A DNA stretch of 64,000 nucleotides from Hippopus hippopus. Lineage: Eukaryota > Mollusca > Bivalvia > Cardiida > Cardiidae. The position numbers and the translations under genes are program-made. This document shows positions 23,162 through 34,407 of the stretch, piece by piece. The stretch is from NCBI GenBank assembly GCA_946811185.2, contig OX328099.1, forward strand, positions 37,745,299 to 37,809,298, read 5' to 3'. The notes below the pieces were generated by a model, which saw only the letters and a list, made by a program, of their open reading frames with translations, searched no databases and was not told where the DNA came from. Numbering within the stretch: the first letter of the stretch is position 1; the number at the start of each line of letters is the position of its first letter.

Positions 23162-24248
23162 ACTAGAGAGCCATGATGGCCCTGTATCGCTCCACTGGCT
23201 AATAAGTAAAAACCCTACACGCCAAACATTACAATTCTTGGCCAATAGGTATCGAACTAAAAGACATACAAAACATTCTCTATAAGATCCCATGATAAAG
23301 ATATGACCCCAGGGCAAAACTATTTTTAACCACAGAGCTATAATTACTTAAATCCCGGTAGAGGTCCACAAGTAAAGCCCCATACCAAATAATACAAGTC
23401 TAGAATGTAAGGTTATACACGAGAAGATTTTCAAAGTTTCCTCAATAAAAGGCCCTGTGAAACATGAGACCCCTGAGACAGGGCTAAATTTAGTAGCCCT
23501 TGGTCTCATGGTTAGTAACAAGAAGATTTCTCAAGTTTTCACTGTATAAGCCCATGTAAAACTTGTGACCCCTGGGACGGGGCCAAACTTGACCCCAGGG
23601 CTATAATTTGGGCCCTTTTGCTATAGGCCCACAAGATAAAGCCAAGTGCAAAATTTGGTACCCTAGGCCTTTTGGCTAGGTACGAGAAGATTATTAAAGT
23701 TTTCCCTATGTAAGCCCATGTACAACTTGTGATCCCCGTGGCGGGCCCAAATATGACCCCAGGGCTATAATTTGGGTACTCTTGGTAGAGGCCAACTAGA
23801 TAAAGCTACATGCAAAATTAGGTAGCCCTAGGCTTTATGATTAGATACAGAAGATTTCAAAAGTTTTCACTATATTAGCCCATGTAAAACTTGTGACCTC
23901 CGGGCCAATTTCAACCCCAGGGCTATATTTTGAAGAAACTTGGTAGTGGTCTATTAGATAAAGCTACCTACCAAATTTGGTAGCCTTATGGTTTCAGACA
24001 ATAAGATTTTCAAAGATTTTCAGCCTGGTTGCCATGGCAATCAGAATTTTTGAAGGAATCAAATTCTTTCAAGAATTCTGAAGAGAACCATGGCAGGATC
24101 ATTTCTGTGAAGTTTCATCAAAATTGGATCTGCAGTTTCACGAAAGATGTTTGAAATAAAAGATAACGCACGCACGGACGGAAGGACGCACGACGGACAC
24201 TAGGCCATGGCATAAGCCCGCTGGTCTTCGGCCAGTGGAGCTAAAAAC
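23162..24248 (-). mobile_element. Tandem-core element with about 165 bp units
   Basis: The left end has GAGAGCCATGATGGCCCTG followed by TATCGCTCCA. The right end has GGACGGAAGGACGCACGACG, a GCTGGTCTTCGGCCAGTGG hairpin and AGCTAAAAA. Between them are four to five units of about 165 bp (starts near 23421, 23520, 23685, 23850, 24002), each with AGAAGATT, GCCCATGTAAAACTTGTGAC, CCCCAGGGCTATAATTTGG and AGATAAAGC. Read on the minus strand, the ends correspond to those of the 145 bp family (TTTTTAGCTC-hairpin start and GGGCCATCATGGC-type finish), but the core is unrelated. Confidence 0.75.
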
Positions 24249-24512
24249 ACTTCAGACCTTGCCTTGACCTTTAGTCTTGACCCACAGGTAAGGTTCTTGT
24301 GCAGGACACAATAGAACATCACATCATTTACAGGTGGATGACAGTTCTGCAAATTTATACTGAAATTCATTCACAATTAAAAAGAGCTACAGGAAGGACT
24401 CACTACCACTTAAAAAAACATATTTGACCTCGCTGTGACATTGACCGTTAACCTTTGAACATGACTCGTGCATGACATATTGTCTTGATGTGGCTAACAT
24501 ATATTCAATCTT
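24249..24512 (+). repeat. GACCTTGACC-type repeat, left flank of nested array
   Basis: This holds two degenerate units with CTTGACCTTTAGTCTTGACC, GGTTCTTGTGCAGGACACA and a weaker second copy. The same repeat resumes at 26536 on the other side of the 145 bp array, so the two parts were probably one array. Confidence 0.6.
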
Positions 24513-26535
24513 ATTTTTAGCTAACCTGAGCATGAAACTTGGTCAGGTTGTTTGTCTCGATAATATCTCGGACGAGTTCGAAAATGGATCATGTCGGGTC
24601 AAAAACTAGGTCACTAGGTCAAATCTTAGAAAAACCTTGTGTACGCTCTAGAGGCCACATTTTCAGTCCGATACTCATAAAACTTAGTCAGAATGTTTGT
24701 CTTGATGGTATCTGGGAAGAGATTGAAAATGGGTTATTTCGGGTCAAAAACTAGGTCACTAGGTCAAATCTTGGAAAAACCTTGTGTACGCTCTTGAGGC
24801 CACATTTTCAGTCCCATACTCATGAAACTTGGTCAGAATGTTTGTCTTGATGATATGTCGGATGAGTTTGAAATTGGGTCATATTGGTTTAAAAACTAGG
24901 TCACTAGGTCAAATCTTAGAAAAACCTTGTGTACGCTCTAGAGGCCACATTTTTGGTCCAAAACTCTTGAAAAATGGTCAGAATGTTTGTCTTGATGACA
25001 TCTCGAACGAGTTCGAAAATGGGTCATGTCAGGTAAAAAACTAGGTCACTATGTCAAATCTTTGAAAAACATTGTGTATGTTCTAGAGGCCACATTTTCA
25101 GTCCAAAACTCTTGAAAGTACGTCTGAATGTTTGTCTCGATAATATCTCGGTTTACTTCGAAAATGGGTCATGTTGGGTCAAAAACTAGGTCATTGGGTC
25201 AAATATTTGAAAAACATTGTGTACGCTGTAGAGGCCACATTTTCAGTCCAGAACTCTTGAAAGTTTGTCAGAATGTTTGTGTTGATGATATCTCAGACAA
25301 GTTCGAAAATGGGTCATGTCAGATCAAAAACTAGGTCACTAGGTCAAATTTTAGTAAAACCTTGTGTACGCTATAGAGGCCACATTTTTAGCCTAAAACG
25401 CTTGAAAGTTGGTCAGAATGTTTGTCTTGATGATATCTTGGATAGATTTAAAAAATGATTCATGTCGGATCAAAAACTAGGTCACTAGGTCAAATCTTAG
25501 AAAAACCTTGAGTACGTTCTAGAGGCCACATTTTTGATCCAAAACTCTTGAAAGTTGGCTAGAATGTTTGTCTTGATGATACCTCATACAAGTTCGAAAA
25601 TGGGTCATGTCAGATCAAAAACTAGGTCACTAGGTCAAATTTTAGTAAAACCTTGTGTACGCTATAGAGGCCACTTTTTCAGTCTAAAAATCTTGAAAGT
25701 TGGTCAGAATGTTTTTCATGATGATATCTTGGATGGATTTAAAAATTATTCATGTCGGATCAAAAACTAGGTCACTAGGTCAAAACTTTGAAAAACCTTG
25801 TGTACGCTCTAGAGGCCACATTTTTGGTCCAAAACACTTGAAAGTTGGTCAGAATGTTTGTCTTGATGATATCTCATACAACTTTGAAAATGGGTCATGT
25901 TTGGTCAAAAACTAGGTCAATAGGTCAAATCTAAAAGAACCATGTGAACGCTCTATAGGCCATATTTTCAGTTCAATACTCATGAAACTTGGTCAGAATG
26001 TGTGTCTTGACGATTTCTTGGACGAATTTGCAAATGGGTCATGACGGGTCAAAAACTAGGTCACTGTTCAAATCATACAAAAACCTTGTGTACCCTCTAG
26101 AGGCCACATTTTCAGTCAAATACTCATGAAAGTTGGTCAGAATGTTTTTCATAATGGAATCTTAAATGAGTTAGAAAATGGGTCACATGGGGTCAAAAAC
26201 TAGGTCACCAGGTCAAATCTTTGAAATAGTTGTGTAGCTTTAGAGTCATCATTTTCTGTCCAGCACTTATGAGAAATAGTCGGAATGTTTGTCTTGATGA
26301 TCAATATGATGAAATTGAAAATGGGTCGCACTGGGTAAAAAACTAGGTCCCCATGTCAAATCTTGGAAAAACCTTGTGTACACTCTAGAGGCCACATTTT
26401 CTGTCCATTACTTATGAATGGTGGTCAGAATCTTCGTTTTGATAATATCTACAATGGCAAAATGGGCTATGTTTGGCTAAAAAGTAGGTCACTGAGAGAA
26501 ATTCTAGAAAAAGCTTGTGTATAAGCTAGAGACCA
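24513..26535 (+). mobile_element. Tandem-core element, 145 bp units, copy 2 (end-deleted)
   Basis: About 14 units of the same 145 bp repeat. The left end keeps only TTTTTAGCTAACCTGAGCA and then jumps into a unit (TGAAACTTGG), so the hairpin and leader are deleted. The right end decays near GCTAGAGACCAAAACC without the canonical 3' palindrome. Both sides are flanked by another repeat (GACCTTGACCTTT type), which it appears to have interrupted. Confidence 0.8.
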
Positions 26536-27385
26536 AAACCCCTAAAAATGTAATAATATATCACTTTGTCGTGGCCTTGACCTTTTACCTACTGATATGG
26601 TTCTTTAGCGCTGCACATCGTTTATATTAAGTTGACAATTTTACAAAGTTACACTGATTTTTATTCATAATTTAAAAAAGTTACAGGCCGGACACAAACA
26701 CTACCATCCAAAAACACATTTGACCTTGCTTTTACATTGATCTTTAACCTAAAGACACGACTCCTGCGCATTACACATCAACTTTATGTGGTTAACATTT
26801 GTGCAAAGTTATTCTGAAATTAAGAAATTGGGAAAAAGTTATGGCTCGGACACATAAACGGACATTTGATCTTGCCTTGACCTTGACCTATATACATAAT
26901 TCTTGCGCGCGACATATTGTCTTGAAGTAGTTGACAATTCTACAATTGTATTGAAAGTTATTTATAATTAAAAAAAGTTCAAGGCCGCACATGATCATAA
27001 CTATCCAAAATTTCTCTTCTTAAACGTATGTGACCAAGCTGTGACCTTGACCTTTGACCTACTCACATGGTTCTTTTTTGCGACACATTGTCCTTATGTG
27101 GTTAACAACTCTGCAGATTATTGAATTTCATTCATAGTAAAATTGTTATAGGCTGGACACGAATACAACCCCCAAACACAATAGACCTTGTTATGACATT
27201 GACCTTTAACCTACAGACATGACTCTTCCGCATGACACATCGTCTCGATATGGTTATTATTATTTGAGCAAAGTTATTTTGAAATAAGTGATAGGGAAAA
27301 AAGTTATGGCCCGGACACGAAAACGGACAGACGGACGGACTTAACAAAAACGAAATGCCCCCAATTTTTCCCACGAGGGCAAGAA
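26536..27385 (+). repeat. GACCTTGACC-type tandem repeat, right flank of nested array
   Basis: About five degenerate units of 150-170 bp start near 26565, 26710, 26870, 27040 and 27185. Each has a GACCTTGACCTTTGACCTAC-like block, CATGGTTCTT, a GACACAT-GTCTTGATGTGGTT block and a trailing AAAAAGTTATGGCCCGGACAC. The array finishes in GACGGACGGAC and a small inverted pair (TGCCCCC with GAGGGCA), which looks like an element terminus. Confidence 0.65.
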
Positions 27386-27553
27386 AATGTTGGCAAAGGG
27401 TGACATGCTGATTAACACCATTTTCTTAATTTCACACAATATGTTTTTACGTTTTAAAGACAAATTCAATCATTCGTGCCACATTTAATTTCTCCTCTGC
27501 ATAAATTCTCTATATGAACGAGCATAGAATTCTGTCGTCTGGTAAAGGGTTAA
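27376..27553 (+). repeat. H1 MITE degraded copy
   Basis: The hairpin is decayed (GACATGCTGATTAACACCAT), but the right arm is clear (CAAATTCAATCATTCGTGCC, GTCGTCTGGTAAAGGGTTAA). Confidence 0.6.
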
Positions 27554-27611
27554 ATCATAGGCCTCTGAAACTCCATTGGTCTATCAAGGGATAACGAAAT
27601 TTTCAATATCG

Positions 27612-27724
27612 GACACCGTTACTATAAATAGCACATTGGCGATTCCGTCTTTTTGGTATATAGTAGTCATACTATATACGATATAGATGGAGTCGCCAAT
27701 GTGCTATTTATAGAAACGGTGTTC
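27612..27724. repeat. Foldback MITE of about 113 bp
   Basis: The arms carry ATAAATAGCACATTGGCGA and its complement, extending to ACACCGTT on the outside and ATACTATATA on the inside. The whole sequence is one long hairpin. A worn third copy of the arm (CACCAATGTGCTATAAGTG) follows at 27755. Confidence 0.7.
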
Positions 27725-27900
27725 ATGAAAACTTAAGTATATTCTGTGAAATACAGGCGATGCACCAATGTGCTATAAGTGTTAGATGATCGACCAGGAA
27801 AATCTTAGTGTTCCGTGACAGACCAGTAAAGCTTCAAAGACCTGTGGTTAAGCTTACAGTTTGATGACGTCTAGACATTGCTCAAAATATTCAATATCTA

Positions 27901-28111
27901 TTAACTCTTTACCAAACGACAAAATTTCATCCCAGTCCTACTTGAAAGCAATTGCAGACGACAGATTACATGTTCCAAAATACATAAAATTTGTCTTTCA
28001 TAGGCAAGAAAAAAATTGTGGGAAAAAGCATTTTCTCCTTTTCCCACAATGTTTTCAAAAGCCTTCTTTCTCAGTATCGTTAAAAGTGGGCGTTGTGCGT
28101 ATAAGGGTTAA
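27901..28111 (-). mobile_element. H1 MITE copy with half hairpin
   Basis: TTAACTCTTTACCAAACGAC at the left and ATAAGGGTTAA at the right. The palindrome has lost one arm, leaving TGTGGGAAAAAGCATTTTCT. Confidence 0.7.
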
Positions 28112-28141
28112 ACATACGAACAGAGCTCTGGCAGACAAGGT

Positions 28142-28380
28142 TTAACCTTTTCCCAAACAACTAAATATTGACTCTTTGAAATTAACCGTAACTGCAGAAG
28201 ACAGAGTCGAAACGGGTACCAAGGACTTTGGTTCTCTGATAGTGTAGAAAGCATTGTGGGGAAAAAGAAGGTAAAAAAAAAAAATACTGGTTATCAGCAT
28301 TTTCTTCATTTTCCATTATGTTTCCAAATTCTTCTTTTTAAGGGTCTTTAAAACTTGGGATTGTGTGGCAAAGGATCAGT
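28142..28380 (-). mobile_element. H1 MITE copy, diverged
   Basis: TTAACCTTTTCCCAAACAAC start, hairpin around 28252-28325 (TACTGGTTATCAGCATTTTC) and GATTGTGTGGCAAAGGATC end. Confidence 0.65.
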
Positions 28381-28614
28381 GCATCTCTGTGATGCAATAT
28401 ACCAAGTAAGACATCACATAATTAAGGTTCCATAAAATCCGTTTTGTCTAACAACCCACTGAATTATGAAGTAGACTGATCCTTTGACATGCAGAATATT
28501 GACCAATAGCAAAAAGTTTCGAACCAGGTCAGCTTGCTCGGAATGCTTCGTAGGCTGACCTTGGTCGATACTTTTTGCAGATTCAGTAAAACCCTTTTCA
28601 CAGAGCATGGCTCA
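28378..28614 (-). mobile_element. H3 MITE copy
   Basis: GTGCATCTCTGTGATGC start, ACAACCCACTGAATTATGAA body, decayed hairpin (GTCAGCTTGCTCGGAATGC) and CTTTTCACAGAGCATGGCTC end. Confidence 0.75.
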
Positions 28615-28628
28615 ATTAAATACAAATG

Positions 28629-28890
28629 AGCCATGCTCTGGCAAAAGGGGGCTTAATGCATCTCCGTAATCCATCATACCAAGCAAGCCATCACATACTT
28701 ATAGTTCCACGAAAGCCACTCTTTTTTATCAGCCGACTTATCATGAGGTAGACTGGTCCTTGGATATACACAAAATTGACCTAAAGCGAAAAGTCTCGGC
28801 CCAGGTCAGCCTGCGCGGACTGCGCAGGCTGACCTGGGTTGATACTTTTCGCAGATGCATTAAGCCTCCTTTTCACAGAGCATGGCTCAA
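28629..28890 (-). mobile_element. H3 MITE copy, adjacent
   Basis: TGAGCCATGCTCTGGCAAAA start, perfect palindrome (GTCAGCCTGCGCGGACTGCG and complement, 28804-28839) and CTTTTCACAGAGCATGGCTC end. Same orientation, 14 bp after the previous H3. Confidence 0.8.
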
Positions 28891-29086
28891 ATATATTGTC
28901 CCTTTACGTTCACTTTTCCCAGTCTATTAAGTACAAGAATACGCAATTTTTTTAATCAACATCATCTTACAAAAAATGTATTTGTGAGAAACACTTAAGC
29001 TATTTGCTAGCGACGAACTTATGACTTAATCATCTGAACCAAAAACATTTAAATATGTAAACATGAAGCACAATATCACTAACAAA

Positions 29087-29345
29087 GCCGAGCCTGGTCA
29101 GTGGCCCACAGGACTTTAAACCAGGGGGTCTCAAGCTCGAATTCCCAACCCGGCCAATTTCTTTGTCTGGACTGATGATAGTCATTTCGACAGGATTGAT
29201 CATTGTTTCAGCGTGGCTTTGGAAGAACATTGTGCGAAGTACTGATAAAACAAACTCACCAGAAGCATGGATTCATGCACTTGCCCCCCGCGATATAACT
29301 GAATAATGTTGTAAACGGAGTTACACACCATAAAAAACAAACAAA
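29087..29345 (+). repeat. SINE S1 copy, diverged
   Basis: GCCGAGCCTGGTCAGTGG head, B-box-like AGCTCGAATTCCC, GATGATAGTCATTTCGACAG body and ATATAACTGAATAATGTTG tail. It ends in an A-rich AAAAAACAAACAAA stretch. It has more substitutions and small deletions than the best copy. Confidence 0.75.
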
Positions 29346-29390
29346 TTATTAACAAAATACTCATCATTATGACTGTCTGAAACATAAAGC

Positions 29391-29437
29391 TATCATCATC
29401 ATCATCATTATAATCATCATCATCATCATCATCATCA
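29391..29437. repeat. ATC microsatellite
   Basis: ATC triplets interrupted once by ATTATA. Read on the minus strand they encode an Asp run, which is not evidence of a gene. Confidence 0.9.
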
Positions 29438-29597
29438 GTACTTTGCATCAGCAAAAGATGGATGGATTCTTGCCCATGCAAGTCCAATTAAATTTTCTTC
29501 ACATAAAAATCATGTGTGATATGTCGATTGAGGCTAAAACAGTTTTCTTTTCCTTTTACTTCTTGAAGAACTATATCTGAATACTCAATGATGAATA

Positions 29598-30244
29598 TCA
29601 GAAATCTTTGCCGTATATCTTTGCGTGTGGAACTACTTTCTTGATATGGTTTGATTCTTTTATGTGTAAATCCTCCAATTTAGTAACATGAAACCACGTA
29701 TGATACGTTAGTGACAGTTCACTAAGGTTTCTCTTTTCTTTACCCCTTAATGCCCAGTTTGTGCATATTTGTTTCTGGTAAGGCAATAATTTTGTTGTGT
29801 TTTCACAGTTAGGAAGTAAAAATTTCCACTGCACTTTGTGATCGTAGACATCTTGAAAAACCTCGGATCGCTGAACATCGGGAAGCTCTCCGGAATATTT
29901 GTCTGTTTTATTCAATTCGCGATAAAGTGTTGAAAGCATATGTGGTCCCGTACAGATGAATGGTTGAAAACATGATTTCTTCATCACGGCGCTTAGATGT
30001 AAGATAATATTTGTGAAAAACTGATGCTTTCTAACGCAAAGCAATGCTGCATTAGACAGCAGAAAGTCCCTGCCTTTGACCTGAAAATAGTGTTCGCCTG
30101 GTTCTAGCGCAAGTGAACATTTATGTGTGTCCACAAAGTGATCAAGAGGTCTCGCGCTGACTGTGTCTAAATCGAAGTAAACTCCACCGTACTCATAGAT
30201 CGCCAAAATACGAAGGATATCTGATCGCATTATATGCTTTGCAT
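29598..30244 (-). CDS. 3' exon of a GT32/OCH1-like glycosyltransferase (DXD exon)
   Basis: The minus strand encodes about 215 residues and ends at a TGA. It begins just after a pyrimidine-rich acceptor (CTGTACTTTCAG), and the first bases complete a codon left open by the exon at 63656-64000. The N-terminal part holds RSDILRILAIYEYGGVYFDL followed by DT. Here YGGVYFDLD is the GT32 DXD motif that binds metal and nucleotide sugar. Downstream come LLSNAALLCVRKHQF and CTGPHML, which resemble the C-terminal half of alpha-1,4-glycosyltransferases such as Gb3-synthase-like enzymes. The open frame continues 25 nt past the acceptor, but that part reads as intron. The fold assignment is firm; the specific sugar transferred is not known. 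Confidence 0.78.
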
Positions 30245-30391
30245 CTGAAAGTACAGCAATAGACATCATTATTTTTCATGGGTTTATTTTGTTTGTTTAC
30301 TTGGGTTTTTCATCAATATTTACAAAATATTGCGGTCAGGTTCGTACTTATTTCCAAAAATAAAAGAAAAATATACACTTTGAAATCGTCC

Positions 30392-30623
30392 AATTTTGAC
30401 CACACACTCCCGAGTTTTAACGACCCTGAGAAAACGGCTTTTAAAAACATCGTGCGAAAAGGAGGAAATTCTGATAACCAGCATTTTTCTTTTTTCCCAC
30501 CATGTTTTCTACCCTGTCACTGAAAAATCCCATCACTTGAGCCACATTTAATTTGTCGTCTGCGAAAGCTTCAATTTGGACTTATAAGTACTAACTTTTT
30601 GGCGTTTGGTAAATGGCTAATTA
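30392..30623 (+). mobile_element. H1 MITE copy
   Basis: Palindrome around 30450-30512 is imperfect (ATTCTGATAACCAGCATTTT). The right end is GGCGTTTGGTAAATGGCTAA then TTAA. It lies just upstream of the DXD exon in the candidate intron. Confidence 0.7.
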
Positions 30624-31053
30624 AAGATTCATATCGGATCAAATATTGTGGTATAGGTCGTCTATTTTAGCCTTTATTTTTACTGTCCCTGTGTACTGAT
30701 GTGTGAGGGTGGGGGTTGGGGGTGGGGGTTCTATCCCTCTCCACATCTAATAATCATTGATATACATGTACAGTCATGTACATGTTACAAAACGTAAAAA
30801 TGAGTGTTAATTGTAACGGGGAAAAAAAGAAAAAAAGAAATTAGATGGTGTAGAACAAAAACAATAAAAAGGGTTCGAATTTTTCCTGTGTTTGAAAACA
30901 ATATAGAATAGCACTGAAAATGATATGTATCGTGTTATACATTCAAAATATAAAAAAAACCTAGATTTTCCCAGATTTTATCGAATTCTACTAGGTTTCT
31001 TGTAGTTAAACAGTAACTTTCTGTAGAACTTTGTACATGTATTCAATTGTTAT

Positions 31054-31282
31054 TTAACCCTTTACCAAACAATCCCTGGTTTTAACACCCCTAAGGAAGA
31101 AGCCTTCTGAAAACACTGTGGGAAAAGGAGAAAATGCTGCTAACTAGCATTTTCTCCTTTTCCCACAATGTTTTTAATTCTTCCAAAGTCAAGTTTCAAT
31201 TTTTGAGTCATGTTTATTTTGTCGTCTGAAAATGCTTTCACTTTAGACATGGCTAAAATTTTGTTGTTTGGTAACGAATTAA
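31054..31282 (+). mobile_element. H1 MITE copy, complete
   Basis: TTAACCCTTTACCAAACAAT start, palindrome at 31112-31172 with one mismatched centre (GCTGCTAACTAGC), and TTGTTTGGTAACGAATTAA end. Confidence 0.85.
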
Positions 31283-31963
31283 AAGGTATACGATTTGTGA
31301 CACCGGTAAGAGTGGGTGTGTTTTTTTGAAGTTCGACATTAAAATTTTATAAATATACATTTTGAAAAGAATGAGGAGAATGTTTTTAGCGCTCTTTCGG
31401 ATTTGTGTGTGGCCAAATAGCATTTCGGTGACGTCAAGGTCCGCGTAAATGTTATTATTGTGTTTCAAATAATTGTAGAACTTTGGGATAGCTCCAAAAT
31501 AACAGTTAAATTAATTCTTGATCAATGGAACATAGTGTACAATATGCGGATTCTCATATATTCTTTTTTTGTTCAGGAAATGCTAGTAATTTGTTCTATG
31601 AATACGATGATTTATCTGAAACTGAAAACACTGTATGTATTTGCACGTTGTCGCTAAAAATAGCAAAGGAAAAAAAAAAATGGTTCCATTTTTTGTCAGT
31701 CTTGTTTAAAATTTGTGTTGAAGTTGTTACACAAACAAGTTCATCTGTATTCTTATTCAGACATTAGTAGATACATTGTGAACCCCGCGAATCCTTAGAA
31801 CTACCTGAAGGAATGGTGGTAGTAATGTTTTTTGATGTAAATATACTCAAACGAAAAAGAAACACAGGGTAACATATTGTGGAATAGTCTGAACTGCTTT
31901 GTTCAAAATTACGAAAATTTGTCAGATGATCACTTAGGTCACTGTGTACTCAATGCGGTATTT

Positions 31964-32574
31964 AAGGATAGGGCACCCTAATGGGATTTAAATATTGATA
32001 AATTATTATTTGGCAGTGCGGACCTAACCCTAGACCAAAACTGTTTACTTTTCGAAGCAGTTCACTTGTATATAAAAGAGACAAAACGTTTTAAGTAATC
32101 GATACCTACTGTAACAGTGATAAATTTTATGAGACGTCTAACTGAGAGCACCATCCGATTTCCTCTCATCTCTTTCCTCCTTTTCTATAAATAGGCCTAC
32201 CCTTCTTTTCCTTTCCTTTCGTTTTCTTACTTTTTTGTACATACATTAGAATTAAATTTATTGTACTTGCCATTGTTGTTAATAGAATTATTGTAATTGT
32301 CTTGTAGGGGAAGGGCCGATTCTAAGTTGGTAGAACTTGTGGTCCAACCCCATTTCAACTTCTATGAAATAAAATATGTTTAAACTATGGGATTCGTGTA
32401 ACATCGCCTTTCGTCATATGGATTCGGCTAAGACTCGCGTAATCCATAATCGATGCGGGGAACCAGCATCTATCGGCCGATCCATTACGGATTACCCGAG
32501 TCTTAGCCGAATCTGTACGTTTTTCGGCGATGAAAGGTGATGTTACAGGTATCCGCATTAGGGTGCCCTATCCT
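31964..32574. mobile_element. Inverted-repeat element with a large internal palindrome, nested in Tc1 D
   Basis: The ends are inverted copies of AGGATAGGGCACCCTAATG (31966 onward and 32556-32574), and weaker symmetry continues a few bases outside. Near the right end, 32399-32455 and 32467-32547 form an imperfect palindrome containing GGATTCGGCTAAGACTCG and its complement. No coding frame of interest is present. It is likely a non-autonomous DNA element. The target duplication is unclear. Confidence 0.7.
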
Positions 32575-32751
32575 CAAAATTACCGAAGCATGCAACGCAC
32601 TGAGTCTTGTAGTGCAAACAGTAGAAAGCGAAAAGAAGCCGTGCAGTGTAACGTTGATAAATTTGTCAACACATCTTGTCGAATCACTTGATACTCTGGA
32701 GGTCTATACAGTGCTTTCCGCTGTTAAAACTTTTTTTTTTACATCTCCTAC

Positions 32752-33625
32752 GATCATAGTACGGCTGAAGGAAGTTCAGAAGGGTCAGGCTATTGCAAGA
32801 TCAAAGGCAACAGCAGGCTGTTAAGCAGTTTGGTGTGAACGTTTGTATCATAGAGCGCTTTGTCCGTCATCTCAGAGAGACTTGATGGCTTGCAGATCGA
32901 CCGCGATCGAAGCGTCCATACGTAACGGCAGCGTCAGGGCAGGATTATACGTCTTCCCCACCTGCGTCATCGGTACCCTTCTGGCACAGAAACTACTAAC
33001 AATTTAGGTTGGCAATCACAATCATAGCATTCACCTCAAACTGTAGGGAACCGATTGCGTGAGGTGGTTGTGCGATGTAGACGTCCCTACGTTGGCCTGC
33101 CTTTCACTCGTCCACGTCCCGCACGTCGTATAGCATGGTTAATGGCACATGCCCCTTGAAGATTTCCGATGAGGTGATGGAGACGGATCTTTTTTCTCAG
33201 ATGAGTCCCAGTTCACTCTTTTGCGTCCGGATGGTCGACATCGATGTCGTTTATCCGATTTCGTAGGGAATGTCTCGCCGATGCATGTGTTACTGAGGTA
33301 GGTTTCGTGGTGGTAGGTTATGGTCTAGGGTGGGATATCTCACGGGATTAAGTTGCCTTTGGTTGTACGTCGTGGTGATTTAATCGCCGTGAGATACAGG
33401 AAATGAAATCATCCGTCCATTTGTTGTTCCTTTAGTACAGTAACGTAGCCTAATTTTCAATATGACAATGCCCAATACCATGCAGCGATAACATTCAATC
33501 ACTTAACTGACCACCATACAGTCCAGATTTGTCTCCAATACATCTATGGGACGAACTGGTTTGAGGGGTAAAGCGCCGTCAGAACATCCCCACTATGCTC
33601 GACTAATTGAGAACGGCCTTGCTGG
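32752..33625 (+). pseudogene. Heavily decayed Tc1 transposase (element D)
   Basis: Transposase fragments occur in all three plus frames: KGQAIAR (HTH start), ADRPRSKRPYVT (linker), FSDESQFTLLRPDGRH (first catalytic Asp), YDNAQYHAA (second Asp) and SPDLSPI followed directly by HLWDEL. Compared with NPIEHLW in intact relatives, the Glu codon is missing, so the triad is incomplete even ignoring the many stops and frameshifts. It belongs to the Tc1 superfamily but is clearly different from the intact DD35E copies in this window. Confidence 0.82.
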
Positions 33626-33630
33626 ATAAG

Positions 33631-33859
33631 TTAACCCATTACCACACAATCCCTACTTTTGACGCCCCTGAGAAAGAAGCCTTTTGAAAACACTATGGGA
33701 AAAGGAGAAAATGCTGGTAACCAGCATTTTCTCCTTTTCCCACAGTGTTTTCCACCCTTCCCAGAACAAATTTCTATTTTTAAGTCACCTTTATTTTGTC
33801 GTCTGCAAATGCTTTCAATCTGGACCAGTCTAAAATTTTCTCGTGTGGTAAAGAGTTAA
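33631..33859 (+). mobile_element. H1 hairpin MITE, reference copy
   Basis: A 229 bp element bounded by TTAA at both ends, with inverted ends reading TTAACCCATTACCACACAA and, reversed, TTAACTCTTTACCACACGA. Inside, off-centre (about 33685-33755), is a near-perfect 70 bp palindrome centred on GCTGGTAACCAGC, whose arms read GTGGGAAAAGGAGAAAATGC outwards-in. The TTAA target and CCC-starting ends fit piggyBac-type MITEs. It is inserted inside decayed Tc1 D. Confidence 0.85.
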
Positions 33860-34407
33860 ACAATATCCCTATGAGGATGATAAACGCCGTCACGAATTTG
33901 ATGCACAGAAGGACATACCTGACACTCAGCACTACATGCCCTGATCGATTTGAATTTACGATTTTGGTGGTACTGTCAAATTACTGAAGATATTACGGTG
34001 AAAACCCATTTAAATTTTCTGAAGTAATTGATTAAAGATTTTTTTGATGGTTTTACAAAAATGAAAAAAAAAAGAAATCCAAAAACATTCAAACATAATA
34101 TTATAATCTTTAATCACCCTTAGGGTTTTGCCCTGCGTTTCTTGTTCGTTTGAGTACACAGGTCTTGAGGGTTTATCGCCTAGGAAAGAAGTTGAATCAT
34201 GTCGGACGAAACGTTTTGTTTTTTTTCATTAACGTCAATTTCTTTCGCTTGAAAACGCAAGCTGTTTTTTTTTTTCAACAACTAACAACATGTGTATATA
34301 AACGCCTAGTGCGTTATAACGGCTCAAACCGACTCTAAAGAAAAACACAATTTTTTTTAAAAAAAATCTAAAGAGGGGATACCGCCGCTAAATCATGGTA
34401 TTTGCAT

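Larger units (their letters stand above)
31844..34156 (+). mobile_element. Decayed Tc1-like transposon D carrying two later insertions
   Basis: Terminal inverted repeats of 29 bp (26 identical) lie at 31844-31872 and 34128-34156, beginning TACTCAAACGAA. The span is 2313 bp. Subtracting the inverted-repeat element at 31964-32574 and the H1 MITE at 33631-33859 leaves about 1.47 kb, the normal length of a Tc1 element. The remaining interior holds a badly decayed transposase. Confidence 0.85.

Noticed and set aside
16832..25915. Many 60-85 codon frames of the MVRMFVLMISRTSSKMGHV type.
   Set aside because: They repeat every 145 bp within tandem arrays in all phases, so they are consequences of the repeat and are not annotated as genes.
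29200..29487. Minus-strand frame with an acidic Asp run.
   Set aside because: The Asp run is the ATC microsatellite read in one phase, and the rest is SINE S1 tail.
32537..32824. 95-codon plus frame.
   Set aside because: It begins inside a palindromic element and runs into the decayed Tc1 D; the end (KGQAIAR) is a transposase remnant.
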